Origin: Arcobacter acticola
GTDB lineage: Bacteria > Campylobacterota > Campylobacteria > Campylobacterales > Arcobacteraceae
Direction of reading: 5' to 3'
Assembly (NCBI RefSeq): GCF_013177675.1
Contig: NZ_CP042652.1
Span: forward strand, 372,001-436,000
Length of the DNA stretch: 64,000 nt
Shown piece by piece: positions 35,248-44,298 of the stretch (the stretch's first letter is position 1; every line of letters starts with the position of its first letter). A model generated the notes under the pieces. It was not told the origin of the DNA. It worked only from the letters and a program-made list of their open reading frames with translations, and did not search any database. The position numbers were made by a program, and so were the translations under genes.

Positions 35248-36228
35248 ATGTATAAAAATGAGTTTGATAATTATTTGAAACAAAATAAAAAGTTTAAATC
35301 TTATATGTTTTATGGGCAATCAATGTTTTTGGTTGAACAATATTCTCTTGCAATTGCTCAATCATTTGGAGAAAATGATGAAATAGAAAAATTATATTTT
35401 GAGGAGTATAATTTTAAATATGCAAAAGATAAATTGTTACAATCTTCTTTATTTTCTTCAAATAATATATTATTGATTAAAGTAGAAAAAAAACTGCCTA
35501 AAAAAGAAGTTGATACTTTAATTGAAGCCTGTAATGCTAATCCTGACAGCACGCTTATTTTTGCCTGCTTGGGAGATGGTGATTTTAAGACTATGGAAAG
35601 TAGTTTCTCACTAAAAACAAATTCAGTAGCAGTTAGATTTTTCCAACCAACTGATACAGAAGCTATTAGATTTTTAGAATATGAAGCAAAGTTACTTGAA
35701 ATGCAATATGAAATATCTGCTTTAAATCATCTATATTTCATGCATAAAAACGATTTAGCACTATGTGTAAATGATTTAAAAAAATTAGCTATTTTAGACC
35801 AATTAATAACAGTAAATTTGGTTGATGCCAATTGTTTTGGAATTGGTGTTATTAATTTTGAAGATTTCTTACATGATTTAATAAGTGGTAAAGATGTTGG
35901 TGATGATTTAAGTTTAATACTAGAAGAGGGTATGAACGAAATCTTTTTATTGACTCAAGTCACATCTTTTGTTCAACAACTATTTATGATAAGTTCATAT
36001 GCAAGGACTTTAGGGCAACCAAATCCAAAAGAAATATTGGGTTTTATACCTCCAAAAAATATTTGGGAAAAAAAATCAAAATTAGCTATTAATAAAAAAC
36101 CAGAAACATATCAAGAAATTTTAGAGTATCTTTTAAATATTGAATTAGAATTAAAATCTTCAAAAATTAACGATCAAAATTCATATATTCAGGCAAGCCT
36201 AAGAAAGTTTACAGTTTTATTTAGATAA
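35248..36228 (+). CDS. holA: DNA polymerase III delta subunit HolA
   Basis: HolA is the clamp-loader subunit that opens the beta clamp. The 326-residue protein starts with the family pattern YKNEFDNYLKQ and has KSYMFYGQSMFLVEQY (degenerate P-loop position), LFSSNNILLIKVEKKLPK and TLIFACLGDGD, and an all-helical C-terminal collar domain (EIFLLTQVTSFVQQLFMI, then PPKNIWEKKSKLAI). Divergence from E. coli HolA is usual in this group. It is upstream of the rpsF operon with an 82-bp spacer. Confidence 0.88.
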   Translation: MYKNEFDNYLKQNKKFKSYMFYGQSMFLVEQYSLAIAQSFGENDEIEKLYFEEYNFKYAKDKLLQSSLFSSNNILLIKVEKKLPKKEVDTLIEACNANPDSTLIFACLGDGDFKTMESSFSLKTNSVAVRFFQPTDTEAIRFLEYEAKLLEMQYEISALNHLYFMHKNDLALCVNDLKKLAILDQLITVNLVDANCFGIGVINFEDFLHDLISGKDVGDDLSLILEEGMNEIFLLTQVTSFVQQLFMISSYARTLGQPNPKEILGFIPPKNIWEKKSKLAINKKPETYQEILEYLLNIELELKSSKINDQNSYIQASLRKFTVLFR

Positions 36229-36237
36229 AATCTCGAA

Positions 36238-36296
36238 CTTTACAAAAAAAGAAATCCTTGCTGATATTAGGAAATGTAAAGAATACCGGCACAATC
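36238..36296 (+). promoter_or_regulatory. Candidate S6:S18-binding leader of the rpsF operon
   Basis: In the 82-bp spacer before rpsF, CTTTACA (36238-36244) pairs perfectly with TGTAAAG (36275-36281), and the 3' side is followed by ATACCGGCA. A stem next to a conserved CCG trinucleotide is the hallmark of the S6:S18 mRNA motif, by which the S6-S18 dimer represses its operon in many bacteria. The stem and CCG are seen; the outer helix that would put the CCG in a bulge is not clear. A strong AAGGAG ribosome site follows. Confidence 0.4.
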
Positions 36297-36310
36297 TATA
36301 AGGAGAATTA

Positions 36311-36667
36311 ATGTCAAAATTAAAACATTACGAAACTATGTTTATCTTAAAACCTACTCTTACTGAAGAAGAAACAGTAGCACAAATTGATGGTATCAGA
36401 GCTATCATTGAGAAAAACGGTGGAGAAATTGTATCATCTGATAACGTAGGAACAAGAGAACTTGCTTACGAAATCGAAAAATGTAAAAGAGGTTACTACT
36501 ATGTAATCTATTTCAGAGGTAATCCATCAGGAATTGCTGAAATCGAAAGAAATTATAGAATCAACGAAAACTTAATCAGATTTATTTTCATTAAATATGA
36601 TAGTAAAAAAGAGATTGTTTCTTGGACTAAAATGAGCGACGAAGCAGCTAAAAAAGCTAACAAGTAA
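36311..36667 (+). CDS. rpsF: 30S ribosomal protein S6
   Basis: S6 pairs with S18 on the 30S platform. The 118-residue protein shows the family opening LKHYETMFILKPTLTEEE, the glycine-tyrosine stretch GTRELAYEIEKCKRGYYYVIYF and NYRINENLIRFIFIK. It begins after a strong AAGGAG site and is followed by ssb with a 21-bp gap and then rpsR, the standard bacterial order. Codon use is more biased than in neighbouring genes, as expected for high expression. Confidence 0.97.
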   Translation: MSKLKHYETMFILKPTLTEEETVAQIDGIRAIIEKNGGEIVSSDNVGTRELAYEIEKCKRGYYYVIYFRGNPSGIAEIERNYRINENLIRFIFIKYDSKKEIVSWTKMSDEAAKKANK

Positions 36668-36688
36668 CAATTATTTAGGAACCTTAAC

Positions 36689-37195
36689 ATGTATAATAAA
36701 GTAATAATGGTAGGAAATTTAACAAGGGATATTGAATTAAGATATTTGCCTTCAGGTTCTGCGATTGCAAAATCTGCGATTGCAACATCTTTTAAATACA
36801 AATCTTCAACTGGTGAACAAAAAGATGAAGTTTGTTTTTTAGATTTTAATATTTTTGGTAGATCTGCTGAGGTTGCTAATCAATATTTGAAAAAGGGTTC
36901 TAAAGTTTTATTAGAAGGAAGACTTGTATTTGAACAATGGACTGCTCAAGATGGATCAACAAGAAGTAGACACTCATTAAGAGTTGACTCTATGAAAATG
37001 TTAGATTCTAAGGGTGATTCATCAAGTTCTGGGGACAACCAAGGTTATAATCCACAAGGATCATATAATCAACCAGAACCTCAATACAATGAATCAAGTT
37101 CACAAGGAAGCTACGGTGGTATGAATCAAGCTAAACCAAAAGTTGAGCAAAGAATACCTGAAATTGATATAGACGAAGACGAAATACCGTTTTAG
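36689..37195 (+). CDS. ssb: Single-stranded DNA-binding protein
   Basis: The 168-residue SSB has an N-terminal OB fold ([18 protein letters not shown], then [14 protein letters not shown] and [15 protein letters not shown]), a Ser/Gly/Asn/Gln-rich flexible linker (about 112-150) and the acidic tip DIDEDEIPF that docks repair and replication proteins. The length is normal. Location between rpsF and rpsR is the classical order, giving co-regulation with ribosome synthesis. Confidence 0.97.
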   Translation: MYNKVIMVGNLTRDIELRYLPSGSAIAKSAIATSFKYKSSTGEQKDEVCFLDFNIFGRSAEVANQYLKKGSKVLLEGRLVFEQWTAQDGSTRSRHSLRVDSMKMLDSKGDSSSSGDNQGYNPQGSYNQPEPQYNESSSQGSYGGMNQAKPKVEQRIPEIDIDEDEIPF

Positions 37196-37209
37196 AAAAG
37201 GAAAATCAA

Positions 37210-37476
37210 ATGGCAGAAAGAAGAAAATACGGAAAAAAATATTGTAAATATACTGAAATGAAAGTTGATTTCATCGATTATAAAAATACAGATTTATTAA
37301 AACTATCAATGAGTGAAAGAGGTAAAATTATGCCTAGAAGACTTACTGGTAACTCTAAAAATTCACAAGAAATGGTAGAGAAAGCAATCAAAAGAGCTAG
37401 ACATATGGCATTAGTTCCTTATATTGTTGATACTAAAAATATCACTGATTCTGCATACGCAAGATCATTTTACTAA
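37210..37476 (+). CDS. rpsR: 30S ribosomal protein S18
   Basis: The 88-residue protein has the S18 core: a basic N-terminus ([17 protein letters not shown]), [20 protein letters not shown], the conserved [21 protein letters not shown] and ARHMALVPY. It binds as a dimer with S6 near the platform. Preceded by AAAAGGAAA and the last gene of the rpsF-ssb-rpsR unit, followed by a strong intrinsic terminator. Confidence 0.97.
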   Translation: MAERRKYGKKYCKYTEMKVDFIDYKNTDLLKLSMSERGKIMPRRLTGNSKNSQEMVEKAIKRARHMALVPYIVDTKNITDSAYARSFY

Positions 37477-37500
37477 GAATTATTTTTAGTAAATCAAAGA

Positions 37501-37530
37501 GGGAAGAAGTTTAACTTCTTCCCTTTTTTT
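37501..37530. terminator. Strong intrinsic terminator of the rpsF operon
   Basis: GGGAAGAAG (37501-37509) pairs with CTTCTTCCC (37515-37523) and a run of seven T follows, the best classic terminator in this window. The stop codon of the convergent reductase gene (37529-37531) lies at the end of the T run. Confidence 0.92.
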
Positions 37531-39265
37531 ATGCTCTTAAAATATATGTATTTTTTAATTTTTTATCTTCATTTGAATCTTCACTAAACCATAATTCTTG
37601 ATATAAGTTTTTAGTAATATTTCTTAAATCATTAGAGTCTAATAAAGATACAAAACTATATTTATTAAATAAACCATTAAATAAATCAATTTCATTACTA
37701 GTTTTTTTAAGATATACTTTTTCTTTTGTTTTAAATTTTGCTAGGAACCAAAGAGCTAGAAAATCTGCACTAAAGGTATTTAATATATTTTTAGAGAATA
37801 ACTCAAATTGTTCATATTCACTTTCTTCATATTCATCAATTATTATTTCTAATAATTCTTTTAGGCTATGTAAAGGTATTGCTTCAAATATAAATCTTGC
37901 AGTACTTTCTCCAAATGTATATAATCCACCAAGATAAATACGAGCTGTTTTTTCTCTTTTCCCATGTAAATCAGATTTTAAACCTACTAATCCTATATCA
38001 CTATGTTCATGTTTAGCACAGCCTTTTAAACATCCCGAAAATCCAACTAAGATACTATTCTTTTCAATCTTATCTAGAGGTAAACATTGAATCTCATCTT
38101 TTATATTCCAATAAGAATAAGGACAGAAATCACTACCTGCGCATGCTAACATAGTTCTATTTCCATTATAATGCACTATAGGTACTTTGGGTTTAATTAA
38201 GTTAAATAAGTAAATTTGTTGATCTGTTCCAAATCTAATTTCTAAATTATCTTTAATTGCCCATGAAGCAATTTCATAAAGCTCAGATGCTTGAATTCTA
38301 GCAAATAATGAACGATAACAAAAACTATATTTATTATTTTTTAGTTTTTCAAATTCATTAAAATCTATTTTCTCTAATAGTGTTTCACCTTTTGATTGCC
38401 ATGTTTTTTTATAAGATGTTTGTATATACTCTTTTAATTTGTCAATTCCTATCTCTTCTATTAAATGAAATAATCTATTATTATTTCTATCTATTCTTGA
38501 ACCATGTTTATTAAAAACATCAATAAATGCAATAAAAAAATCTAATAAATCTTCTTTTTCTAAAAATATATTTGCATCTTTAGCAATTTGTGTGTTCTTA
38601 CCACCTAAATATACATTAAATCCATAAATATCATTTTTCTTTGCTAGAGCAAAATATAAATCACTAGCAAAAAAAGAGTTTACATTGGCGCAAGATCCAG
38701 ATATTCCAAGCGATAATCTTCTAGGAAGTAATCCTAAATATTCTTCATTATTTAAAATATACTCTTGCATTTTGATAATATAAGGGTAAACTTCTATAAT
38801 ATTGTATTTTCCAATACCATCAAATATATCTCCTGTAATATTTCTAATATTATCACCAAAACTTTGAAAAGTTGTAATTTCAGAGTTGTTTATTTTATTA
38901 AATACTTCAAGTATATTATTTGAATTGAGTCCATGAAGTTGCATACCAGCTCGTGCTGTTAATATTATTTGAAGATTGTATTTTTTTGCTAAGTTTGCAA
39001 TTAAAAGTACAGAATCATTTGATACTCTTCCTCCTGGAAAACGGATTCTTAACATAAACTCTTCTTCATTCAGTTCATTGTTGTATATACCAAAATCTTG
39101 TAAAAAAAATCTATCACTAGATGCTAATTGTTCAAAATCTAAATCTTTGATTTCTTTAAAATAATTATATGGTTTTTTAGCTTTTTTGAGTTTTTCTCTG
39201 AAGTTGAAACACTCAAAATCATCTGTAGTGTTCATTTCAATATAGCTTAAGTTTTTTTTAGACAT
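37529..39265 (-). CDS. Siroheme nitrite/sulfite reductase family protein
   Basis: A 578-residue assimilatory-type nitrite/sulfite reductase (ferredoxin- or flavoprotein-linked, six-electron). The protein has the two ferredoxin-like half-domains (GGRVSNDSVLLIANLAKKYN region and the later ASWAIKDNLEIRFGTDQ), the siroheme/4Fe4S cysteines CAGSDFCP (CX5C) and SGCLKGCAKHEHSDIG (CX3C), and LSLGISGSCANVNSF. No partner electron-transfer subunit or siroheme gene adjoins it, so whether it reduces nitrite or sulfite cannot be settled by eye. It stands alone, between the rpsF operon and cysS. Confidence 0.87.
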   Translation of the reverse strand: MSKKNLSYIEMNTTDDFECFNFREKLKKAKKPYNYFKEIKDLDFEQLASSDRFFLQDFGIYNNELNEEEFMLRIRFPGGRVSNDSVLLIANLAKKYNLQIILTARAGMQLHGLNSNNILEVFNKINNSEITTFQSFGDNIRNITGDIFDGIGKYNIIEVYPYIIKMQEYILNNEEYLGLLPRRLSLGISGSCANVNSFFASDLYFALAKKNDIYGFNVYLGGKNTQIAKDANIFLEKEDLLDFFIAFIDVFNKHGSRIDRNNNRLFHLIEEIGIDKLKEYIQTSYKKTWQSKGETLLEKIDFNEFEKLKNNKYSFCYRSLFARIQASELYEIASWAIKDNLEIRFGTDQQIYLFNLIKPKVPIVHYNGNRTMLACAGSDFCPYSYWNIKDEIQCLPLDKIEKNSILVGFSGCLKGCAKHEHSDIGLVGLKSDLHGKREKTARIYLGGLYTFGESTARFIFEAIPLHSLKELLEIIIDEYEESEYEQFELFSKNILNTFSADFLALWFLAKFKTKEKVYLKKTSNEIDLFNGLFNKYSFVSLLDSNDLRNITKNLYQELWFSEDSNEDKKLKNTYILRA

Positions 39266-39354
39266 CCATAGCCTTAATCTTAAAATTTAATAATATTTTA
39301 ACATTAAGTTATGAATTTTTTATAGATTTAAGTCAAGAAGTAATTATTAAATAA

Positions 39355-40758
39355 TTATAACTTCTCCCAAACCGTTCCATTTACAGTATCCATTAAAGAT
39401 ATTTCAAGTGTAGTTAATTCATCTCTAACTGCATCTGCTGTTGCAAAATCTTTTACTTTTTTTGCTTCATTTCTTTTTTCAATTAGTGTTTCAATTTTAG
39501 ATTTTGTTTGCTCATCAATTCCAAATTGGAAGTATTCATATGCATCGTTAAAGCCAATTCCTAAAATATCATTGATAAATAAAATATTCGCAATTAACTC
39601 TTTTTTTAGATTCTTATCTTTTGCATTAGCATCAAGTTTATCATTTGCATTAGAAATCATTTCATCTATTAAAGATAATGCTTTTGAAGTGTTAATATCA
39701 TCGTTTAAAGCATTTAATATATCTTCTTTAAATTTAGCATTTACAATAGATGCTTCCATTCCATAAACTCTTTTTTTAATTCTATAAAGTTTATCAAGTC
39801 TTTTTTTAGATGAAATTAAATCCTCTTCATTGAAGTTAAAATTTGCTCTATAGTGTGCGCTCATTAAATAAAATCTAATAATCTCACCTGAATATGATTT
39901 TAAAACATCTTTTAAGAAAAATGAGTTTCCAAGTGATTTACTCATTTTTTCACCATCAATATTTACAAAACCATTATGCATCCAATATTTTGCTAGATTT
40001 TGTCCACTTGAACATCTTGTTTGGGCAGCTTCATTTTCATGATGAGGAAAAAGTAAATCAGCACCACCACCGTGAATATCTATTTGAAAATCACCTTCTT
40101 TATAGGCTAAGTGCTTTTCAATCATAGCAGAGCATTCAATATGCCAACCAGGACGCCCAAGTCCAAAAGAGCATTCAAAACTTACATCATTTGTTTTAGC
40201 AAACTTCCAAAGAGCAAAATCCGATGGATTTCTTTTTTCATTATTAGTTTCAACTCTTGCTTGTGCATTTTCATCACTTGCTTTATGTGAAAGTGAGCCA
40301 TATGAGTTATCTTTTGAAGTATCAAAATATACACTATCACTTGTTTTATATGCAATATCTTTTGAGATAAGATTTGAAATCATATCTTTCATAATTTCAA
40401 GATTTTCAGTAGCTTTTGGTTCAATCGTATTATTTAGAATATTTAAAGCTTGCATATCAGCTTTATAAGCATTTATATATTGAGTAGTTATATCTTCAAG
40501 AGTTCTTGAAGTTTCATTCATTTTTTTAATGATTTTATCATCAATATCTGTAAAATTTTTAGTCATGATTACTTCATAGTTATTAGCTTTTAAAACCCTA
40601 TGAAGTAAATCAAACGCGATTGCACTTCTAGCATGTCCTAGATGTGAATCGTCATAAACAGTAGGACCACAAACATAAATCTTAGCAATATTTTCTTTAA
40701 TAGAAACGAACTCTACTTTTTCTTTTTTTACTGAGTCATAGATGTGTATTTTATTCAT
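39355..40758 (-). CDS. cysS: Cysteinyl-tRNA synthetase
   Basis: CysS charges tRNA(Cys). The 467-residue class I synthetase has CGPTVYDDSHLGHARSAIAF (HIGH motif as HLGH, with the zinc Cys), GRPGWHIECSAM with further zinc ligands, HHENEAAQT, and EKMSKSLGNS (KMSKS). Length is normal. It is one base after the nusA stop in the leftward direction and is probably transcribed with nusA. Confidence 0.96.
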   Translation of the reverse strand: MNKIHIYDSVKKEKVEFVSIKENIAKIYVCGPTVYDDSHLGHARSAIAFDLLHRVLKANNYEVIMTKNFTDIDDKIIKKMNETSRTLEDITTQYINAYKADMQALNILNNTIEPKATENLEIMKDMISNLISKDIAYKTSDSVYFDTSKDNSYGSLSHKASDENAQARVETNNEKRNPSDFALWKFAKTNDVSFECSFGLGRPGWHIECSAMIEKHLAYKEGDFQIDIHGGGADLLFPHHENEAAQTRCSSGQNLAKYWMHNGFVNIDGEKMSKSLGNSFFLKDVLKSYSGEIIRFYLMSAHYRANFNFNEEDLISSKKRLDKLYRIKKRVYGMEASIVNAKFKEDILNALNDDINTSKALSLIDEMISNANDKLDANAKDKNLKKELIANILFINDILGIGFNDAYEYFQFGIDEQTKSKIETLIEKRNEAKKVKDFATADAVRDELTTLEISLMDTVNGTVWEKL

Positions 40759-40759
40759 T

Positions 40760-41938
40760 TTATTTAAATAATGCCTCTAAAGATGCTGTATCAGTTGTTT
40801 TCTCTTCAGCTGTATTATTATTTTCATTATTTGCTGAACCTGTATTTAAAGATGCAATTTCAATAAGTTCAATGTCATATTTTGTAAGCATCGAAGCTAA
40901 TCTAATATTTAAACCAGCTTTTCCAATTGCTTTTGATTTTTGATCACTTGGAATTGTAACAATTGCTTTTCCTTTTTCTCCATAACTTGGATGTTTTTCA
41001 ATTTTAACACTATTTACCATCGCAGGTGATAATGCTCTTGAAATAAACATTTCTGGAATTGTTGAGAACTCTACACAATCTATATTTTCACCATGTAGTT
41101 GTTTTGAAACAGAACCAATTCTAACACCTTTTACTCCAACAACAGCGCCAATTGGATCTATTTGAGGCTCAATAGTCGATAGAGCAATTTTAGATCTAGT
41201 CCCTGGAATTCTAGCACTTGCTTCGATAGTTACTTTTTTATCTTTTAATTCAGGTACTGCATTAATTAATAAATTTTCTAAAAACTTTGGAGAAGTTCTT
41301 GAAATATCTACTAATAATCCACTTGTTTTGTCAATATTTACGCCTTTAACAACAGCTTGAACAACGTCTCCAACTTTAAAAGTTTCACCTTTAATTCTAC
41401 TTTTTCTTTGTAAAATACCTTTTACTTCACCAATTTCTATGAATGTATTTTCTTGTTTATCAATTCTTGTAACTGTTCCTGAAACAGTTTTTCCGATTTT
41501 GTCTTTGTACTTATTAACAATATTTTCTTCAACAAATCTTTGAAGTCTAAATTCAAAATTACTATGTAATATAGTAGCTGCATTTCTACCCATATTTTCG
41601 AATTCTAAATCATAATTCATAAAATCACCAATTTCTAAATCTGGATCAATCTCTTTTGCTTCTTCTAATGTAATATAATTTTCAAAATTAAGTGCTTCAC
41701 CATATTTGTTAACTGCATTTGCAAGTAATCTTTCATCATCTTGATTTACAACCTCAATTTTTTGAAATAATTCAAGCTTTTTATTTGCCCTGTCTATGTT
41801 TGCATCAAATGTTAAAGTTTCATCAACCATTTTTTGTGCAGTTTTAATCAAAGCCTCTTTAAGTGCATTTTCAACGTCGTCAATTTTAAGACCTTTTTCA
41901 TATGCAATTGAATCTAAAATATCTATTATTTTATCCAT
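40760..41938 (-). CDS. nusA: Transcription termination/antitermination factor NusA
   Basis: NusA binds RNA polymerase and RNA during pausing and termination. The 392-residue protein starts MDKIIDILDSIAYEKGL at 41938 behind AAAGGTT; the frame is open further up to 42229 but that part is hydrophobic, unrelated to NusA and overlaps the divergent HP0268-type gene. It has the N-terminal polymerase-binding domain, an S1 domain (GKTVSGTVTRIDKQENTFIE), and KH1/KH2 (VGVKGVRIGSVSKQLHGENI and SKAIGKAGLNIRLASML). The acidic repeats of the E. coli C-terminus are absent, as in other Campylobacterota. Confidence 0.95.
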   Translation of the reverse strand: MDKIIDILDSIAYEKGLKIDDVENALKEALIKTAQKMVDETLTFDANIDRANKKLELFQKIEVVNQDDERLLANAVNKYGEALNFENYITLEEAKEIDPDLEIGDFMNYDLEFENMGRNAATILHSNFEFRLQRFVEENIVNKYKDKIGKTVSGTVTRIDKQENTFIEIGEVKGILQRKSRIKGETFKVGDVVQAVVKGVNIDKTSGLLVDISRTSPKFLENLLINAVPELKDKKVTIEASARIPGTRSKIALSTIEPQIDPIGAVVGVKGVRIGSVSKQLHGENIDCVEFSTIPEMFISRALSPAMVNSVKIEKHPSYGEKGKAIVTIPSDQKSKAIGKAGLNIRLASMLTKYDIELIEIASLNTGSANNENNNTAEEKTTDTASLEALFK

Positions 41939-42087
41939 TAATAACCTTTTATTTGTTGACATTGAAATGATTGTTTGATTTCCAATGTAGTATAGAATAT
42001 TAGTATAGCTAAAATAGCCTTTTATACAAATTAAAGTAATTTTGAGATAAAATAGATGATTAATAAAAAAGATAAAAGGCTTAGTAT

Positions 42088-42330
42088 ATGGAATTATTAT
42101 TTGCAAGAAATGAGTTAAATGAAAAACCAAAAAAAGTGCAATTAGATAAAATAAAAGATGAGTTAAAAAAAGATGGTCAAAGAATATTTTATTTTGACAG
42201 AGATAATTCACACAAAGACATGATGGCATTAGTAGATGCTTTAGAAGCAGATAGTTATAATGTATATTTTAGAGAAGTAAAATATGGTTTGGCTGATGAT
42301 GAGTATATGTACGAGGTTCATGCACTTTAA
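42088..42330 (+). CDS. HP0268-family small nuclease-like protein
   Basis: An 80-residue protein closely resembling Helicobacter pylori HP0268: ELLFARNELNEKPKK, then RIFYFDRDNSHKDMMALVDA and the closing DEYMYEVHAL. HP0268 has an SMR-like fold and is reported as a nicking endonuclease and purine-specific ribonuclease. The same neighbours follow as in Helicobacter: miaB, a DUF374 acyltransferase and an unknown gene. An AAAGGC site precedes the ATG. Family assignment is strong; enzymatic activity is inferred from the relative. Confidence 0.88.
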   Translation: MELLFARNELNEKPKKVQLDKIKDELKKDGQRIFYFDRDNSHKDMMALVDALEADSYNVYFREVKYGLADDEYMYEVHAL

Positions 42331-42353
42331 TCTTTTGATAGTGTTATAAAAAT

Positions 42354-43664
42354 ATGAGTTCAAACAAAAAACTATTTATACAAACATTAGGCTGTCAGAT
42401 GAATGATACTGACAGCCAACATATGGCATCTGAGTTAGAAAAACATAAAGATTATGTTCAAACAAATATAATGGAAGAAGCTGATTTAATTATCATAAAT
42501 ACTTGTTCTGTTAGAGAAAAACCTGTTTCTAGACTTTTTTCTGAAATTGGTCAATTTAATAAAAAGAAAAAACAAGGTGCTAAAATCGGAGTTGCTGGTT
42601 GTACAGCATCTCATTTAGGTGAAGATATTATTAGAAGAGCACCTGCAGTTGATTTTGTTTTAGGTGCTAGAAATATATCTAAAATAAAAGATATTGTAGA
42701 TATCAAAGGTTCAGTAGAAATTTCCATTAATCATGATGAATCAACTTATGAATTTGCAACTGCAAAAACAAATAAATATAGAGCAAGTGTTAATATCTCT
42801 GTTGGTTGTGATAAAAAATGTACTTATTGTATAGTTCCAAGCACACGAGGTGAAGAGATTTCTATTCCTCCTGAAATGATTGTTGATCAAGTACGAAGAT
42901 CTGTTGCAGAAGGTGCTGTTGAAGTTACACTTCTAGGACAAAATGTTAACTCTTATGGAAGAAATTTTTCTGATGGAAGAGGTAAATATACTTTTACAAA
43001 TCTTTTACAAGATGTTTCAAAAGTAGAAGGATTAGAGAGAATTAGATTTACATCTCCACATCCATTACATATGGATGATGAATTTATTGAAGAGTTTGCA
43101 AAAAATCCAAAAATTTCAAAATGTATTCATATGCCTTTACAAAGTGGTTCAACTAGTATATTAAGAGCTATGAAAAGAGGGTACACTAAAGAGTGGTTTT
43201 TAAATAGAGCTGCAAAACTAAGAGCTCTTGTACCTAATCTTAGAATTACAACAGATATTATTGTTGCATTTCCAGGTGAAACACAAGAGGATTTTGAAGA
43301 TACTTTAGATGTAGTAAATCAAGTTAGATTTAATCAAATTTTTAATTTTAAATATTCTCCAAGACCAGGAACTGAAGCTTTAAATTTTGCTGATATTGAA
43401 ATTCCTGATGAAAATGGAAGTGCTAGATTAATTGAGTTAATTGAATTACATAAAAAACATTTAGTTGAAATAATGGATACTTATGTTGGTGAGACAATGA
43501 CTGTATTAATTGAGTCTTTAAAACCAAATGGTGAAGTTTGTGGATTTACTGATAATTTTTTACAAGTATTCACAAAAGGTAGCGATGAACTTTTAGGACA
43601 ATTTGTAAATATTAAAATCACAGAAGCATCTAGAACTTCTCTAAAAGGTGTTGTGGTTTTATAA
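42354..43664 (+). CDS. miaB: tRNA-2-methylthio-N6-dimethylallyladenosine synthase MiaB
   Basis: MiaB is a radical-SAM methylthiotransferase that completes ms2i6A at position 37 of tRNAs reading UNN codons. The 436-residue protein has the UPF0004 domain with IQTLGCQMNDTDSQHMAS, NTCSVREKPVSRLFSEIG and GVAGCTAS, the radical-SAM CDKKCTYCIVPSTRGEE (CX3CX2C) and a C-terminal TRAM domain. The CQMND-type opening and CTYCIVP identify MiaB rather than RimO. It overlaps the DUF374 gene by one base. Confidence 0.95.
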   Translation: MSSNKKLFIQTLGCQMNDTDSQHMASELEKHKDYVQTNIMEEADLIIINTCSVREKPVSRLFSEIGQFNKKKKQGAKIGVAGCTASHLGEDIIRRAPAVDFVLGARNISKIKDIVDIKGSVEISINHDESTYEFATAKTNKYRASVNISVGCDKKCTYCIVPSTRGEEISIPPEMIVDQVRRSVAEGAVEVTLLGQNVNSYGRNFSDGRGKYTFTNLLQDVSKVEGLERIRFTSPHPLHMDDEFIEEFAKNPKISKCIHMPLQSGSTSILRAMKRGYTKEWFLNRAAKLRALVPNLRITTDIIVAFPGETQEDFEDTLDVVNQVRFNQIFNFKYSPRPGTEALNFADIEIPDENGSARLIELIELHKKHLVEIMDTYVGETMTVLIESLKPNGEVCGFTDNFLQVFTKGSDELLGQFVNIKITEASRTSLKGVVVL

Positions 43665-44278
43665 TGAAATATTTTTTTAAATTAAAGATATTACCTTATG
43701 TATTATATTTAATAGTAAAATTTATTTATTTAACAAATAGAAAAGAATTTCATCACCCAAAATTAAAAGATGGTGAAGCTTTGATATTTGTTACTTGGCA
43801 TGATGATTTAATTTGTCAGCCATTGAATTATTATAAAAATAGACCAAATGGTAAAATAAAAACATTAATTAGTCAAAGTAAAGATGGTGAAATTTTATCT
43901 AAGATTTACAATTTGTTTGGAGGAGAAACAATAAGAGGTTCTTCTTCTAAAGGTGCAACTAAAGCATTAATTAGTACAATTAGAGAAATTAAAGCGGGAA
44001 GTGATATTGCGTTAACTCCTGATGGTCCAAGAGGACCCCGACACACCGTAGCTGATGGTGTTATTGCTATTGCTCAAAAAAGTGCTGCTAGAATTGTAGT
44101 TTTAAATTCTAAGCCTTCATCTTATTGGCAATTTAATTCTTGGGATAAATTTATTTTGCCAAAACCTTTTGGGAAAATAGATTTCTATATGTCTGAGCCT
44201 TTTAATATAAATGATTTAGAGTTTGAAGAGGCAAGAAATTTTATCAAAGATAAAATGATGTTAAATGCTATACTTTAA
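43664..44278 (+). CDS. DUF374 lysophospholipid-acyltransferase-like protein
   Basis: A 204-residue protein of the DUF374 family, related to lysophospholipid and lipid A acyltransferases. Seen: an N-terminal hydrophobic stretch (KILPYVLYLIVKFIYL), ALIFVTWHDDLICQPL (position of the HX4D active site in the family), LISQSKDGEIL, GGETIRGSSSKGATKAL and the family block LTPDGPRGPRHTVADGVIAI. It likely acts at the inner membrane on an acyl substrate that remains unknown. The ATG overlaps the miaB stop (TAATG), so translation is coupled. Confidence 0.87.
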   Translation: MKYFFKLKILPYVLYLIVKFIYLTNRKEFHHPKLKDGEALIFVTWHDDLICQPLNYYKNRPNGKIKTLISQSKDGEILSKIYNLFGGETIRGSSSKGATKALISTIREIKAGSDIALTPDGPRGPRHTVADGVIAIAQKSAARIVVLNSKPSSYWQFNSWDKFILPKPFGKIDFYMSEPFNINDLEFEEARNFIKDKMMLNAIL

Positions 44279-44298
44279 AGAATTACAATAGGAAATAT

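Noticed and set aside
41939-42229. N-terminal hydrophobic extension of NusA
   Set aside because: It would overlap a divergent gene, lacks any NusA similarity, and a good ribosome site and NusA-like start exist at 41938.
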